A stretch of DNA of 64,000 bases from Pararhodobacter sp. (GTDB taxonomy: Bacteria > Pseudomonadota > Alphaproteobacteria > Rhodobacterales > Rhodobacteraceae), in contig JAFIEK010000006.1 of the NCBI GenBank assembly GCA_020832545.1, positions 88,931 to 152,930 on the forward strand, read 5' to 3'. The position numbers were made by a program, and so were the translations under genes. Below are positions 24,533 through 34,920 of the stretch, piece after piece (position 1 is the stretch's first letter; every line of letters begins with the position of its first letter). Below the pieces are notes generated by a model. That model saw only the letters and a list, made by a program, of their open reading frames with translations. It did not search any database and had not been told where the DNA came from.

Positions 24533-27352
24533 TCAGTTCCCGGTTTTCTGCGCGACGCTGGCCGGGCCGCGCCCGACGGGCGAGGTTTGCGCCGGGTGGG
24601 CGGGTTGCGAAGGGCCGCCGGGCGGGGCTTTTTCGATACAGACGCGCAGGTCGAACCATGCGGCCTGCCCGGTGACCGGGTCCGAATTGTTCCAGCGCAG
24701 CCCGTCGCCTTTTGGCGGCAGCAACTCATGGATCAGGTGATTGAGTAGGAAGCCTTTTTCGGCCTCGGGCGCATCGTCCGAGAGCGCCCATGCGCCGCGC
24801 CGCTTGCCGATGGCGTTCCATGTCCAGACCGTGTGATCGTTGAGCGCATCCATCCGCGCCACCGGGGCTTTGATGCGGCCATGTGCCGAGGTGAGGAAGG
24901 CCCAGTCACCCTCGGTAAACCCATGCTGTTCCCAGATGCGGCGCGAGACAAAGAGCGGGTTCACGCCGTGGATCTGGCGCAGCCACGCGTTTTGCGTGCC
25001 CCATGAGTGATACATTGCCGCCGGTCGCTGGGTCAGCGCGTGCAGCGGGAAGAGGGTGGTATCAACGCTGTCATCCTCGAACGGCGGATACCAGAGCGGC
25101 AGGGGATCCAGCGTTTCCATGATGCGGGCGCGCAGGTGGTCAGGCGGCTGGCGGTGACCAAAGCCTTCGGCGGCGAGCTGGAATTTGCGCATCGGCTCGG
25201 AGTAGAGGTTGAAGAGATAGGGCGCGGGTTTGTCATAGATGCCGCGCGCGACCGCCCAATCCTGATAGGCGGCGTTCCAGGGTTTATAGAACAACGCCTC
25301 TTCGGGGATATGGTCGATATGGAAGCCGCCGTTGTCGATATAGCGCTGCAATTGCGCGGGGTTCGGCGCGCCGCGCCCGGTCTGGTCGCCGTTTTCACCA
25401 CGCCAGCCGGTCAGCGGCCCCACGCCGGGGCGGCGTTCGTGCATGACCATATACTCGGCATAGTCGCGGAACTTGGCGCTGCCGTCGGGGTTGACCATGC
25501 CGGGCAGGCCAAGGCGGTGGCCGAGGTCCAGCAGCACCGACTGAAAGCCGCGCACGCCGGCATGGCCCGGGCGCTCAGGTTCGACCACCGGCCAGCGGAT
25601 GGAATCTGCCATCGCCTCGGCCTCGCAGATCGGGCGGTCCAGCAGGCTGATGCAGTCATGGCGTTCCAGATAGGTGGTGTCAGGCAGGATCAGGTCGGCA
25701 TAGGCCACCATCTCGGACGAGTAGCTGTCGGAATATATGATGCGCGGGATGACATAATCGCCGTTCTCGTCGCGGTCGGTGAGCATCTGCATCACCGCCG
25801 AGGTGTTCATCGACGAATTCCACGCCATGTTGGCCATATAAAGAAACAGCGTGTCGATGCGGTAGGGATCTCCGGCATGGGCGTTGGAGATCACCATATG
25901 CATCAGCCCGTGGGCCGACATCGGGTTTTCCCAGGTGAACGCCTTGTCAATGCGCAGGGCCTGCCCGTCATCATTGATCAGCAGGTGCTCAGGCCCCAGC
26001 GGATAGCCCAGATGCGGGCCGTCGAGCGGTTGGCCGGGTGTGGTGCGGGCATGCGGGCGGGGGTGGGCCTCGGGTGGTTTGGGGTAGGGAGGCTTGAAGC
26101 GAAAGCCGCCCGGCACCTCGACCGAGCCAAGGATGATCTGCAGCATATGCAGGGCGCGGGCGGTCTGGAAGCCGTTGGAATGCGCCGAGATGCCGCGCAT
26201 GGCGTGGAAGCTGACGGGGCGGCCCACCATGTTCTCATGCTTCTGGCCGCGAAAATCAGTCCAGGGCTGGTTGACGGTGATCTCTTCGTCAAACGCCACA
26301 CGCGCCAGCTCTGCCGCCACGGCACGGATGCGCGCCGCAGGGATGCCGCAACGCTCTGCCACGGCGTCAGGTGCGTGGTCAGGCGACAGGTAGCGTTCGG
26401 CCATCAGATGCAGGACGGTGTGATGTCCCTGCCATGTGGCACCCGGGTCCGGCTGCACGCCGGGTGCATCCCACGGGGCGGGCTGGCCGGTGCGGCGGTC
26501 GATCACCAGCGGTGTGCCGTTGTCATCGCGCAGGAACAGGCCTTTGGTTTCGCCCTCGGCCCCGTTCACCAGATAGGGCGCGTTGGTGTAGCGGATCAGA
26601 TAATCCAGATCGATCCGGCCCATGCGGAACAGCTCATGCACCAGGGCGAGGATCAGGAGGCCATCGGTGCCCGGCGTCACCGCCAGCCAGTCATCGGCGA
26701 TGGCGTTGTAGCCAGTGCGCACCGGGTTGACGGCAATCACCCGCGCGCCGCGCTCCTTCAGCTTGCCCAGACCCATCTTGATCGGGTTCGAATCATGGTC
26801 TTCGGCCACACCAAAGATCATGAACAGTTTGGTGCGGTCCCAGTCCGGCTGGCCGAATTCCCAGAACGCGCCGCCCATGGTGTAGATGCCCGCCGCTGCC
26901 ATGTTGACGCTGCAAAAGCCGCCGTGAGCGGCATAATTGGGCGTGCCATAGGCCTGCGCCCACCAGCCGGTGAAACTTTGTGACTGATCGCGCCCGGTGA
27001 AAAACGCCAGCTTTTCGGGCGCGGTTTCGCGGATCGGTGCCAGCCAGGACGTGGCCAGTTGCAGCGCCTCTTCCCAACTGATTTCCTCAAATTCGCCGGA
27101 CCCGCGCGGCCCCACCCGTTTGAGGGGCGCGCGCAGGCGGGCGGGCGACAGGTGCTGCATGATCCCTGCCGAACCCTTGGCGCAGAGCACGCCCTTGTTT
27201 ACCGGATGGTCGCGGTTGCCCTCAATATAGGCAACCTTGCCGTCCTTGAGATGCACATCGATGCCGCAACGGCAGGCGCACATATAGCAGGTTGTCTTGC
27301 GCACCTCATCGGAAACCGCGGGCGACAATTCAAGCGCGGGTTGGCGTGACAT
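24533..27352 (-). CDS. soeA: Sulfite dehydrogenase (quinone) molybdopterin subunit SoeA
   Basis: The 939-residue protein belongs to the complex iron-sulfur molybdoenzymes. An N-terminal [4Fe-4S] motif uses Cys22, Cys25, Cys29 and Cys57 (CYMCACRCG...GVLCAKG), followed by bis-MGD-binding domains (FGVAEDHDSNPIKMG, VNPVRTGYNAIAD) and a C-terminal dinucleotide-binding domain. There is no twin-arginine signal, so the enzyme faces the cytoplasm, as known for SoeABC of Allochromatium and Ruegeria, which oxidises sulfite to sulfate. The DmsC-type anchor and four-cluster ferredoxin downstream agree. The start at 27352 follows GGGAGAGAACTGG; an in-frame ATG 14 codons earlier lacks a good site. A polysulfide or thiosulfate reductase-like role is the main alternative. 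Confidence 0.82.
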   Translation of the reverse strand: MSRQPALELSPAVSDEVRKTTCYMCACRCGIDVHLKDGKVAYIEGNRDHPVNKGVLCAKGSAGIMQHLSPARLRAPLKRVGPRGSGEFEEISWEEALQLATSWLAPIRETAPEKLAFFTGRDQSQSFTGWWAQAYGTPNYAAHGGFCSVNMAAAGIYTMGGAFWEFGQPDWDRTKLFMIFGVAEDHDSNPIKMGLGKLKERGARVIAVNPVRTGYNAIADDWLAVTPGTDGLLILALVHELFRMGRIDLDYLIRYTNAPYLVNGAEGETKGLFLRDDNGTPLVIDRRTGQPAPWDAPGVQPDPGATWQGHHTVLHLMAERYLSPDHAPDAVAERCGIPAARIRAVAAELARVAFDEEITVNQPWTDFRGQKHENMVGRPVSFHAMRGISAHSNGFQTARALHMLQIILGSVEVPGGFRFKPPYPKPPEAHPRPHARTTPGQPLDGPHLGYPLGPEHLLINDDGQALRIDKAFTWENPMSAHGLMHMVISNAHAGDPYRIDTLFLYMANMAWNSSMNTSAVMQMLTDRDENGDYVIPRIIYSDSYSSEMVAYADLILPDTTYLERHDCISLLDRPICEAEAMADSIRWPVVEPERPGHAGVRGFQSVLLDLGHRLGLPGMVNPDGSAKFRDYAEYMVMHERRPGVGPLTGWRGENGDQTGRGAPNPAQLQRYIDNGGFHIDHIPEEALFYKPWNAAYQDWAVARGIYDKPAPYLFNLYSEPMRKFQLAAEGFGHRQPPDHLRARIMETLDPLPLWYPPFEDDSVDTTLFPLHALTQRPAAMYHSWGTQNAWLRQIHGVNPLFVSRRIWEQHGFTEGDWAFLTSAHGRIKAPVARMDALNDHTVWTWNAIGKRRGAWALSDDAPEAEKGFLLNHLIHELLPPKGDGLRWNNSDPVTGQAAWFDLRVCIEKAPPGGPSQPAHPAQTSPVGRGPASVAQKTGN

Positions 27353-27453
27353 CCAGTTCTCTCCCGTGGCCCTTCTCAAAGGGGCTTTTCCCATCCAACA
27401 CCCCGGGCGGGGGTTTGTCTATGCGCAAACTCGCATGTTTGCCGAGGGGTCTT

Positions 27454-27486
27454 TAGGTCCAGATCAAGGTGATTGATAGGTCCAGA
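27454..27486 (-). promoter_or_regulatory. Direct repeat TAGGTCCAGA upstream of soeA
   Basis: The 10-base word TAGGTCCAGA occurs at 27454-27463 and again at 27477-27486, 23 bp apart (about two helical turns). It sits about 100-135 bp upstream of the soeA start and about 155-185 bp upstream of clpP. This is a plausible binding site for a dimeric regulator of soeABC. The remaining 27353-27640 region holds no gene. Confidence 0.35.
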
Positions 27487-27640
27487 AAGGGTGAGAGTGA
27501 CTGTCGCATCCTTGCTGAGACCGATCCAGGGAAAAATCGCTGGCTGCGCACCTCTTGCGGGGGGGTGGTCGGCGGGCTAAGTCTTGGTCAAGGTTTGGCC
27601 CCTAAGGTCGGACCATCCAGTTATACGAAGGCCCGAGAAC

Positions 27641-28270
27641 ATGCGTGATCCGATCGAAACCTATATGAACCTCGTTCCCATGGTCGTAGAGCAGACCAGC
27701 CGGGGCGAACGCGCCTATGATATTTTCTCGCGCCTGCTGAAGGAGCGGATTATCTTTGTCACCGGCCCGGTGCATGACGGGATGGCCAGCCTGATCGTGG
27801 CCCAGCTCTTGCATCTGGAGGCTGAGAATCCGTCGAAAGAGATTTCGATGTATATCAACTCGCCCGGTGGTGTGGTGACCTCGGGGCTGTCGATCTATGA
27901 CACGATGCTTTACATCCGCCCCAAGATCAGCACGCTTGTGGTGGGGCAAGCGGCCTCGATGGGGTCACTGCTTCTGTGCGCGGGTGAAAAGGGCATGCGC
28001 TTCTCGCTGCCCAATTCGCGCATCATGGTTCACCAGCCCTCTGGCGGGTTCCAGGGCCAGGCCTCGGACATCTCGATCCATGCGCGCGAGATTCTGGAAC
28101 TGCGCGAGCGGCTCAACCACATTTACTCCAAGCATACCGGCCAGACCATGAAGAAGGTCGAGGCCGCGCTGGAGCGCGACAACTTCATGACCCCGGAAAC
28201 GGCCAAGGACTGGGGTCTGATCGACGAGATTGTCGAGAACCGCGGCAAGGCCGAACCGGAGGCCAAGTGA
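27641..28270 (+). CDS. clpP: ATP-dependent Clp protease proteolytic subunit
   Basis: ClpP is the serine-protease chamber that degrades substrates unfolded by ClpX or ClpA. The 209-residue protein has the family start around [26 protein letters not shown], the oxyanion strand SPGGVVTSG, the nucleophile in GQAASMGS, the catalytic His in [10 protein letters not shown] and the Asp in ERDNFM. The ATG at 27641 is preceded by GAAGG; an upstream open frame reads non-coding sequence. It is followed by clpX after 114 bp, probably within the same transcript. Confidence 0.97.
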   Translation: MRDPIETYMNLVPMVVEQTSRGERAYDIFSRLLKERIIFVTGPVHDGMASLIVAQLLHLEAENPSKEISMYINSPGGVVTSGLSIYDTMLYIRPKISTLVVGQAASMGSLLLCAGEKGMRFSLPNSRIMVHQPSGGFQGQASDISIHAREILELRERLNHIYSKHTGQTMKKVEAALERDNFMTPETAKDWGLIDEIVENRGKAEPEAK

Positions 28271-28384
28271 TGACGATGGCGGGAAATGCGCATATTTTGC
28301 ATTGTTCCTGCCGCCACACTGGCCTAACCTTTACGTTCAAGGCCCGTGAGAAGGTCAGAACCGAACACGAGCACGAGGTGTCGA

Positions 28385-29662
<1,278 letters not shown>

Positions 29663-29686
29663 TCCACCGGCCAGACGAATTTCAGA

Positions 29687-29714
29687 CCCCGCCCCTCACC
29701 GGGCGGGGTTTTTT
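29687..29714 (+). terminator. Rho-independent terminator after clpX
   Basis: CCCCGCCC at 29687-29694 pairs with GGGCGGGG at 29701-29708 around a six-base loop, followed by six T (29709-29714). It lies 24 bp after the clpX stop and is a textbook intrinsic terminator. Confidence 0.9.
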
Positions 29715-29722
29715 GCTTTGTG

Positions 29723-29790
29723 CGGGGCAGGGGGCGTTGCCCCCTCTTGGCTGCGCCAATTCACCCCCGCGTATTTCCGGCAAGATGACA
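29723..29790 (+). repeat. Dispersed two-hairpin repeat, family 1, copy A
   Basis: Hairpin 1 is GGGGGC-GTT-GCCCCC (29730-29744). After TC comes hairpin 2, TTGGC-TGC-GCCAA (29747-29759), then TTCACCCCC and the tail GTATTTCCGGCAAGATGA. The same order and spacing is found at 46174 and 63954, with a different second stem that keeps pairing. It lies between the clpX terminator and an MFS gene. Confidence 0.75.
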
Positions 29791-29888
29791 CGGCACAGGC
29801 CGTGCAGAGTGCCCTCGTGGTGTGGAATCGGGCTTGCGAGCGCATGTCCGGCATGGTTTGTCGGGTGCCTGACCGGGACGGATTTCCG

Positions 29889-31157
29889 ATGCCATTGCTT
29901 CTTGCCCAGATCGCGGCCTCGCGCGGGCCGATGGCCGCCTTTGTGGCGATGGGCGTTGTCTGGGGGGCGTTCATGGCTTCGATGCCCGATTTGCAGGCGC
30001 GGATGGGCGTGGGCGACGGGCAGTTGGGGCAGATCCTGCTTTTTGGCTCGGTCACCGCAATCGCCATGATGGCACTGGCACCGCGGCTGGGCGGCTGGCT
30101 GGGGCGTTGGGCGGTGCCGCTGGGCACGGTATTGATGGGGCTGGGCGTGACCTTGCCGGGGCAGGCGGCGGCGCCTGCGGTGTTTGTCGGAGCGCTGATG
30201 GTGATGGGGGGCGCGACCGGGGCGCTGGACGTGTGGATGAACGCACGCCTGAGCACCATCGAGGCCGCGCGCGGCATGGCGCTGATGAACCTTAATCATG
30301 CGATCTATTCCTTTGCCTATGCCGGGGCGGCGGGGCTGACCGGGCTGGCGCGGGCAGCGGGTTTTGCGCCCGTGGAGATACTGGGGGCGGCGGGGCTGGT
30401 GGTTCTGGTGTTGGCCGCATTCTGTATCGAGCGCGAAGGGCGCATTGACGGGTTTGGCCGGGGTGCGGGCCGGGGCGGCCCCCCCCCGCCGGGGAGTTTG
30501 GACCCGGGGGGGGGGGGGGTGGTGGTGTGGGCCGGTTTGTGTCGCGCGGGCGTTGGGGGCTGGGGGGGGGGGGGCGGGGGGGCGGGCGGGCGCGCGCCCG
30601 GCCGGCTGGGAATGGTGCCCTGGCTGGCGGGGCTGCTGATTCTGGTGGCCTTTCTGACCGAGAACGCCGCCGAGGCCTGGTCGGCGCTGTACATCGAGCG
30701 TGATCTGGGCGGCGGCACGGGGGCAGGGTCTGCAGGGCCGGCGCTTCTGGGGCTGACCATGGGTCTGGGCCGGTTGGCGGGGCAGGTGGTGGCGATGCGG
30801 GTCTCTGATCAGGTGCTCTTGCGTGGCGGGCTGGTGGTCGCGGCCCTTGGGGCCATTGTGGTGGTGGCGGCGAATGGCGTGGCGATGGCCTACGCAGGTT
30901 TCATGGTGCTGGGTTTTGGCGCATCGGTGGTGGTGCCGACCGCGCTGGCGGTGGCCGGGCGTTTGTCGGCACCGGGGATGCGCAGCCATGCCATCGCCCG
31001 GGCCACCATGCTGGGATATATGGGGTTTTTCCTGGGCCCGCCGGTTCTGGGCCTGACGGCTGAACTGGTTGGGCTGCGGGCGTCCTACGGGCTGGTGGCG
31101 CTGGCGCTGGTCCTAGGGCTTTTTCTGCGCGCGCGGCTGGCGCGACACGAGCGCTGA
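29889..31157 (+). CDS. MFS transporter, central loop corrupted by homopolymer runs
   Basis: The protein reads as a major-facilitator permease of about 422 residues, related to YbjJ/FucP-type MFS proteins: GVVWGAFMASMPDLQARMGV at the N terminus, a gene-wide pattern of membrane helices, DVWMNARLSTIEAARG and TENAAEAWSALYIERDLGG. The start at 29889 gives a normal N terminus after a weak GGGACGG. Between about 30478 and 30600 the sequence collapses into G and C runs (9 C, 14 G, 13 G) and the translation becomes Gly/Pro-rich, where a normal cytoplasmic loop between helices 6 and 7 is expected. The frame happens to stay open, but this part cannot be trusted. Substrate unknown. Confidence 0.75.
   Translation: MPLLLAQIAASRGPMAAFVAMGVVWGAFMASMPDLQARMGVGDGQLGQILLFGSVTAIAMMALAPRLGGWLGRWAVPLGTVLMGLGVTLPGQAAAPAVFVGALMVMGGATGALDVWMNARLSTIEAARGMALMNLNHAIYSFAYAGAAGLTGLARAAGFAPVEILGAAGLVVLVLAAFCIEREGRIDGFGRGAGRGGPPPPGSLDPGGGGVVVWAGLCRAGVGGWGGGGGGAGGRAPGRLGMVPWLAGLLILVAFLTENAAEAWSALYIERDLGGGTGAGSAGPALLGLTMGLGRLAGQVVAMRVSDQVLLRGGLVVAALGAIVVVAANGVAMAYAGFMVLGFGASVVVPTALAVAGRLSAPGMRSHAIARATMLGYMGFFLGPPVLGLTAELVGLRASYGLVALALVLGLFLRARLARHER
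30478..30600. other. Homopolymer-rich, probably erroneous sequence inside the MFS gene
   Basis: The segment contains nine C (30479-30487), fourteen G (30506-30519) and thirteen G (30562-30574) with other short G runs between them, unlike anything in the flanking coding sequence. Such patterns usually come from sequencing or consensus failure in very GC-rich DNA. Confidence 0.7.
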
Positions 31158-31251
31158 TGTCCGCGCGGGGCACCCCAAGTCTTGCGTCGCCGCGCTGCGG
31201 ATGGTCTATTGCTGGGCCTGACCGCCCCCTTTTTCGAGAATCGAGCAGCGC

Positions 31252-33207
31252 ATGGCGAACGACCTACTTTCCGGCACCCCTGAGATCTATGATGCCTCCT
31301 CTATCGAGGTGCTGGAAGGGTTGGAGCCGGTTCGCAAGCGCCCGGGCATGTATATCGGCGGCACCGATGAGCGCGCGCTGCACCATCTGGTGGCCGAGGT
31401 GCTGGACAATTCGATGGATGAGGCCGTAGCGGGCCATGCCAGCCGCATCGAGGTCGAGCTGCACGCCGATTATTCCATCACCATCCGCGACAACGGGCGC
31501 GGCATTCCCATCGATCCGCACCCCAAGTTCCCCGAGAAATCGGCACTTGAGGTGATCTTGTGCACGCTGCATTCGGGCGGCAAGTTCAGCGGCAAGGCTT
31601 ATCAGACCTCGGGCGGGTTGCACGGGGTCGGGGCCTCGGTGGTGAATGCGCTGTCGGACCATCTGCGGGTAGAGGTGGCCCGCAACCGCGAACTTTATGT
31701 GCAGGAATTCTCACGCGGGGTGCCGCAGGGCCCGGTGCAGAAGATCGGCCCCGCCCCCAACCGGCGCGGCACCACCTTTACCTTTCACGCTGATGAGCTG
31801 ATTTTCGGCAGCCACCGCTTCAGGCCCGCGCGACTGCTGAAAATGGTGCGCTCGAAAGCCTATTTGTTCTCAGGTGTAGAAATCCGCTGGAAAAGCGCCA
31901 TTGCCGAGGGCGACACCCCCACCGAGGCCGTCTTTCACTTTCCCGGCGGTCTGGCCGATTATCTGGGCGAACAACTGGGCAAGGATGTCACCTATTCCGA
32001 CAGGCCCTTCGCGGGCAAGGTCTCGTTTGAGGAGAAATTCAAGGTTCCCGGCTCTGTCGAATGGGCGATCAACTGGACCCCGGCGCGCGATGGTTTCGTG
32101 CAAAGCTATTGCAACACCGTCCCCACGCCCGAGGGCGGCACGCATGAGGCAGGCTTCTGGTCTGCGGTCCTGAAGGGTATCCGCGCTTACGGCGAACTGG
32201 CCAGCAACCGCAAGGCGCAGCAGATCACCCGCGAGGACATGGTGGCGGGGGGCTGCGCGCTGGTGTCGTGTTTCATTCGTGACCCTGAATTCGTGGGCCA
32301 GACCAAGGACCGGCTGGCCACGGCCGAGGCCGCGCGGCTGGTCGAAGGGGCGGTGCGCGATCATTTCGACAACTGGCTGGCCGCCGATACCAAGGCTGCG
32401 GGCGCCATTCTGGATTTTCTGGTGCTGCGCTCAGAGGAGCGGCTGAAGCGCCGTCAGGAAAAGGAAACCGCGCGCAAGACGGCCACCAAGAAGCTGCGCC
32501 TGCCCGGCAAGCTGGTCGATTGCTCGGCCAGCAACCGCGAGGGGACGGAGCTGTTCATCGTCGAGGGCGACTCGGCGGGCGGTTCGGCCAAGATGGCGCG
32601 GGACCGCAAGACACAGGCGCTCTTGCCCCTGCGCGGGAAAATCCTGAACGTGCTGGGCGCGGCCTCGGGGAAGCTGGGGCAGAATCAGGAAATCAACGAT
32701 CTGTGCCAGGCGCTTGGCGTGGGGATGGGCAACAAGTTCCGGCTTGATGATCTGCGCTATGACAAGATCATCATCATGACCGATGCCGATGTCGATGGCG
32801 CGCATATCGCGGCCCTTCTGATGACGTTTTTCTACAGCCAGATGCGCCCGCTGATCGATCACGGGCACCTGTATCTGGCCTGCCCGCCGCTCTTTCGGCT
32901 GACGCAGGGCGCGCACCGGGTCTACACGCTGAGCGAGGCCGAGAAGGAGGAATGGCAGGTCAAGGGCCTTGGCGGACGCGGCAAGATCGATGTGTCGCGC
33001 TTCAAGGGGCTGGGCGAGATGGACGCCAAGGACCTGAAGGACACCACCATGAACCCGGCCACGCGCAAGCTGATCCGGGTGTCGATTGACGATGACATTC
33101 CGGGCGAAACCGGCGATCTGGTGGAACGGCTGATGGGCAAGAAGCCCGAACTGCGCTTCCAGTATATTCAGGAGAACGCGCGGTTTGTGGAGGATGTGGA
33201 TGTTTGA
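31252..33207 (+). CDS. parE: DNA topoisomerase IV subunit B
   Basis: ParE is the ATPase subunit of topoisomerase IV, which decatenates daughter chromosomes with ParC. The 651-residue protein has the GHKL ATPase start (VLEGLEPVRKRPGMYIGGTD, then EVLDNSMDEA, the G1 box IRDNGRGIP and LHGVGASVVNAL). The TOPRIM domain follows with EGDSAGGSA, PLRGKILNV and TDADVDGAHI. The length is that of ParE; GyrB is about 150 residues longer. The ATG at 31252 begins the family N terminus. The end overlaps the next gene by 8 bp. Confidence 0.95.
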   Translation: MANDLLSGTPEIYDASSIEVLEGLEPVRKRPGMYIGGTDERALHHLVAEVLDNSMDEAVAGHASRIEVELHADYSITIRDNGRGIPIDPHPKFPEKSALEVILCTLHSGGKFSGKAYQTSGGLHGVGASVVNALSDHLRVEVARNRELYVQEFSRGVPQGPVQKIGPAPNRRGTTFTFHADELIFGSHRFRPARLLKMVRSKAYLFSGVEIRWKSAIAEGDTPTEAVFHFPGGLADYLGEQLGKDVTYSDRPFAGKVSFEEKFKVPGSVEWAINWTPARDGFVQSYCNTVPTPEGGTHEAGFWSAVLKGIRAYGELASNRKAQQITREDMVAGGCALVSCFIRDPEFVGQTKDRLATAEAARLVEGAVRDHFDNWLAADTKAAGAILDFLVLRSEERLKRRQEKETARKTATKKLRLPGKLVDCSASNREGTELFIVEGDSAGGSAKMARDRKTQALLPLRGKILNVLGAASGKLGQNQEINDLCQALGVGMGNKFRLDDLRYDKIIIMTDADVDGAHIAALLMTFFYSQMRPLIDHGHLYLACPPLFRLTQGAHRVYTLSEAEKEEWQVKGLGGRGKIDVSRFKGLGEMDAKDLKDTTMNPATRKLIRVSIDDDIPGETGDLVERLMGKKPELRFQYIQENARFVEDVDV

Positions 33208-34336
33208 GTTTCGCCGCAGGTCGCGAAGGCCGGGGCAGCTCTATGATGCATCGCTCGACAAGCAGTTGATGATGCTGCGTTTTCAGTCTTATCTTGCGGC
33301 AACACCCCGGCGCTGGAGCGACAGTTTGCCCGGCGGGCAGGACCGGTTCTGGCACCGTCTGCTGTCGCAGGTGGCGTCCTTCGGCCATCCGCGCACCGCT
33401 GCCGCGCTTGAGGCCCATGCCAGCGGCGCGGCGCTTGATCTGGAGGCGCTGAAACTGGTGAGCGTGATCCTTGCAAGAACCGGCGATCACCAGCAGTACG
33501 AAGATACCTTGCGCCGTTTCGATCCGGGCGTCGCGTTTCCGTTTCAGGGGGAAAAGGTGTTCATGGGGCGCGGTGGCGGCGGGGGCTCGCTCAATGTCTT
33601 TCGCAAGCTCGGGGTTGGCGCGGATGCGCGCTTTGAAAAAATATATGTCAGAAAACACGCGGGCCATGCCCGCATGCGCTTTGCGCTGGAGACCGTGCTG
33701 GCGCGCTATCCGGTCGTTCCTGTTCCAAAGCTGCTGGACTGGCGCGAGGGAAAGAAGCTGATCGTCACCGAAAGCGAATTCGTGGACTTCAAACCTCTGG
33801 CGGTGGGTGAGGCCGAAAAATCGGCTTCTGTCGTGCGCGCTCTGGCCGAGATCGGGGCCAGCGATTTCGACGAGGCTGCAAAGTTCACCAAGGCCCCTAA
33901 CTTCAAGGATACGCAGGCGACCATCAGCCAGCGGCTCGCCGCGCGCGATGCGGCGCTGGCGGAGGCCTTCCGCAAGGATCACGCACGCTGGGCTGCACAT
34001 ATTGACACCCATCCGCTGGTGTTCTGCCACGGCGATCTGAACAAGGACAACGTTTCTGAAACGCGGATGACCCTGGATTGGGACGGCGCGGGGTTCTGTC
34101 AGTATGGCTATGATGCCGCGTATACCTGTCGACGACGGCGGTTTGACGATGCCGGGGCGCTTCTGGCGTTCTGCGCCAACCATTTCGAACGCCCGAGAAC
34201 CGAGGCCCGCGATCGCTTTGCCTTTGCCTATTTCTTCCTGATGCTGATGCCGAAAAGAAAGATTCAGTGGAATAATCTGACACTGTTTGACAGCCTTCTC
34301 GGCCAGATGAACGCCCTTGCCGACGCTGCGGGGTAG
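33200..34336 (+). CDS. Protein-kinase-fold phosphotransferase (APH/choline-kinase type), unknown substrate
   Basis: The 378-residue protein has a helical N-terminal region of about 110 residues, then a Gly-rich loop (GRGGGGGSLNVFRK) and EKIYVRKH in place of a kinase N lobe. The catalytic loop is FCHGDLNKDN (His277) and the metal-binding aspartates are in LDWDGAG, the Brenner motif seen in aminoglycoside phosphotransferases and choline kinases. The start at 33200 is chosen because GGAGG lies 7 bp upstream within the parE end. Substrates could be an amino sugar, lipid head group or capsule component. It overlaps parE by 8 bp but is unlikely to be related functionally. Confidence 0.75.
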   Translation: MFEFRRRSRRPGQLYDASLDKQLMMLRFQSYLAATPRRWSDSLPGGQDRFWHRLLSQVASFGHPRTAAALEAHASGAALDLEALKLVSVILARTGDHQQYEDTLRRFDPGVAFPFQGEKVFMGRGGGGGSLNVFRKLGVGADARFEKIYVRKHAGHARMRFALETVLARYPVVPVPKLLDWREGKKLIVTESEFVDFKPLAVGEAEKSASVVRALAEIGASDFDEAAKFTKAPNFKDTQATISQRLAARDAALAEAFRKDHARWAAHIDTHPLVFCHGDLNKDNVSETRMTLDWDGAGFCQYGYDAAYTCRRRRFDDAGALLAFCANHFERPRTEARDRFAFAYFFLMLMPKRKIQWNNLTLFDSLLGQMNALADAAG

Positions 34337-34381
34337 TTGCAGGCCAAGGGGCAAGCCGCGTGCAACCATCCGGGTCCGGCG

Positions 34382-34777
34382 CTAGCGCGGCACGATCGTG
34401 CGCCCCACCGGCCACAGCGCAAAGCTAGCCAGCTTCAGATGCGCCCAGGCAAAGGGCAGGCCGATGATGGTCAGCGCCAGCAGCACCGCGCTGATCAGAT
34501 GCCCCAGCGCCAGCCACCAGCCCGCCACAATCAGCCAGATCAGGTTGCCCAGCGTGCCCAGCGGCCCGGTGCCGATATCGGGCAGGCCAAAGGCGGCTTC
34601 CCGGTTCATCGCCTGAAAGCCGAAAGGCAACAGCGCAAAGCCTGCCATGGTGACAGCGGCGCGCGCCCAGGGCAGGCCGATGATCGACAGTGCCATGATC
34701 AGTGCGGCAATCAGCCAGCCCACCGCCATCCATGCGCCACCCAGCAATATCCACAGAATATTCAGAATAAGCGTCAT
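34382..34777 (-). CDS. YccF domain-containing inner-membrane protein
   Basis: The 131-residue protein consists of two repeated YccF units, each with hydrophobic helices and the family words ALSIIGLPWARAA and ALTIIGLPFAWAHLKLA, as well as LWIVxGGxW-like tryptophan motifs. YccF proteins are small inner-membrane proteins of unknown function. The start at 34777 follows AAGGACAGGG. It is convergent with the kinase-fold gene and next to a repeat and homopolymer region at 34778-35076. Confidence 0.88.
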   Translation of the reverse strand: MTLILNILWILLGGAWMAVGWLIAALIMALSIIGLPWARAAVTMAGFALLPFGFQAMNREAAFGLPDIGTGPLGTLGNLIWLIVAGWWLALGHLISAVLLALTIIGLPFAWAHLKLASFALWPVGRTIVPR

Positions 34778-34850
34778 GCCCTGTCCTTTCAGTGTCGGTT
34801 TCCAGATGGGGCGGTTCAGGCCCAGACGCAAGGCAGGTGCAGCGCGTATC

Positions 34851-34920
34851 TTTCATCTTGCCGGAAATACACACTTCTTTTTGCTGTCCGGGGGCGGCCG
34901 AAGGCCGGCGGGGGCGGGCA

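Noticed and set aside
25007..26983. Long open frame of about 658 codons antisense to soeA
   Set aside because: It mirrors the codon structure of soeA in a GC-rich genome; its translation is His/Arg/Gly-rich with no domain, and it lacks a ribosome site. It is a shadow frame.
27588..27625. Heat-shock (sigma-32) promoter before clpP, from CTTGGT and CCCCTA
   Set aside because: The spacing between the two boxes is about 10 bp, too short for the known consensus (13-17 bp), so I do not list it.
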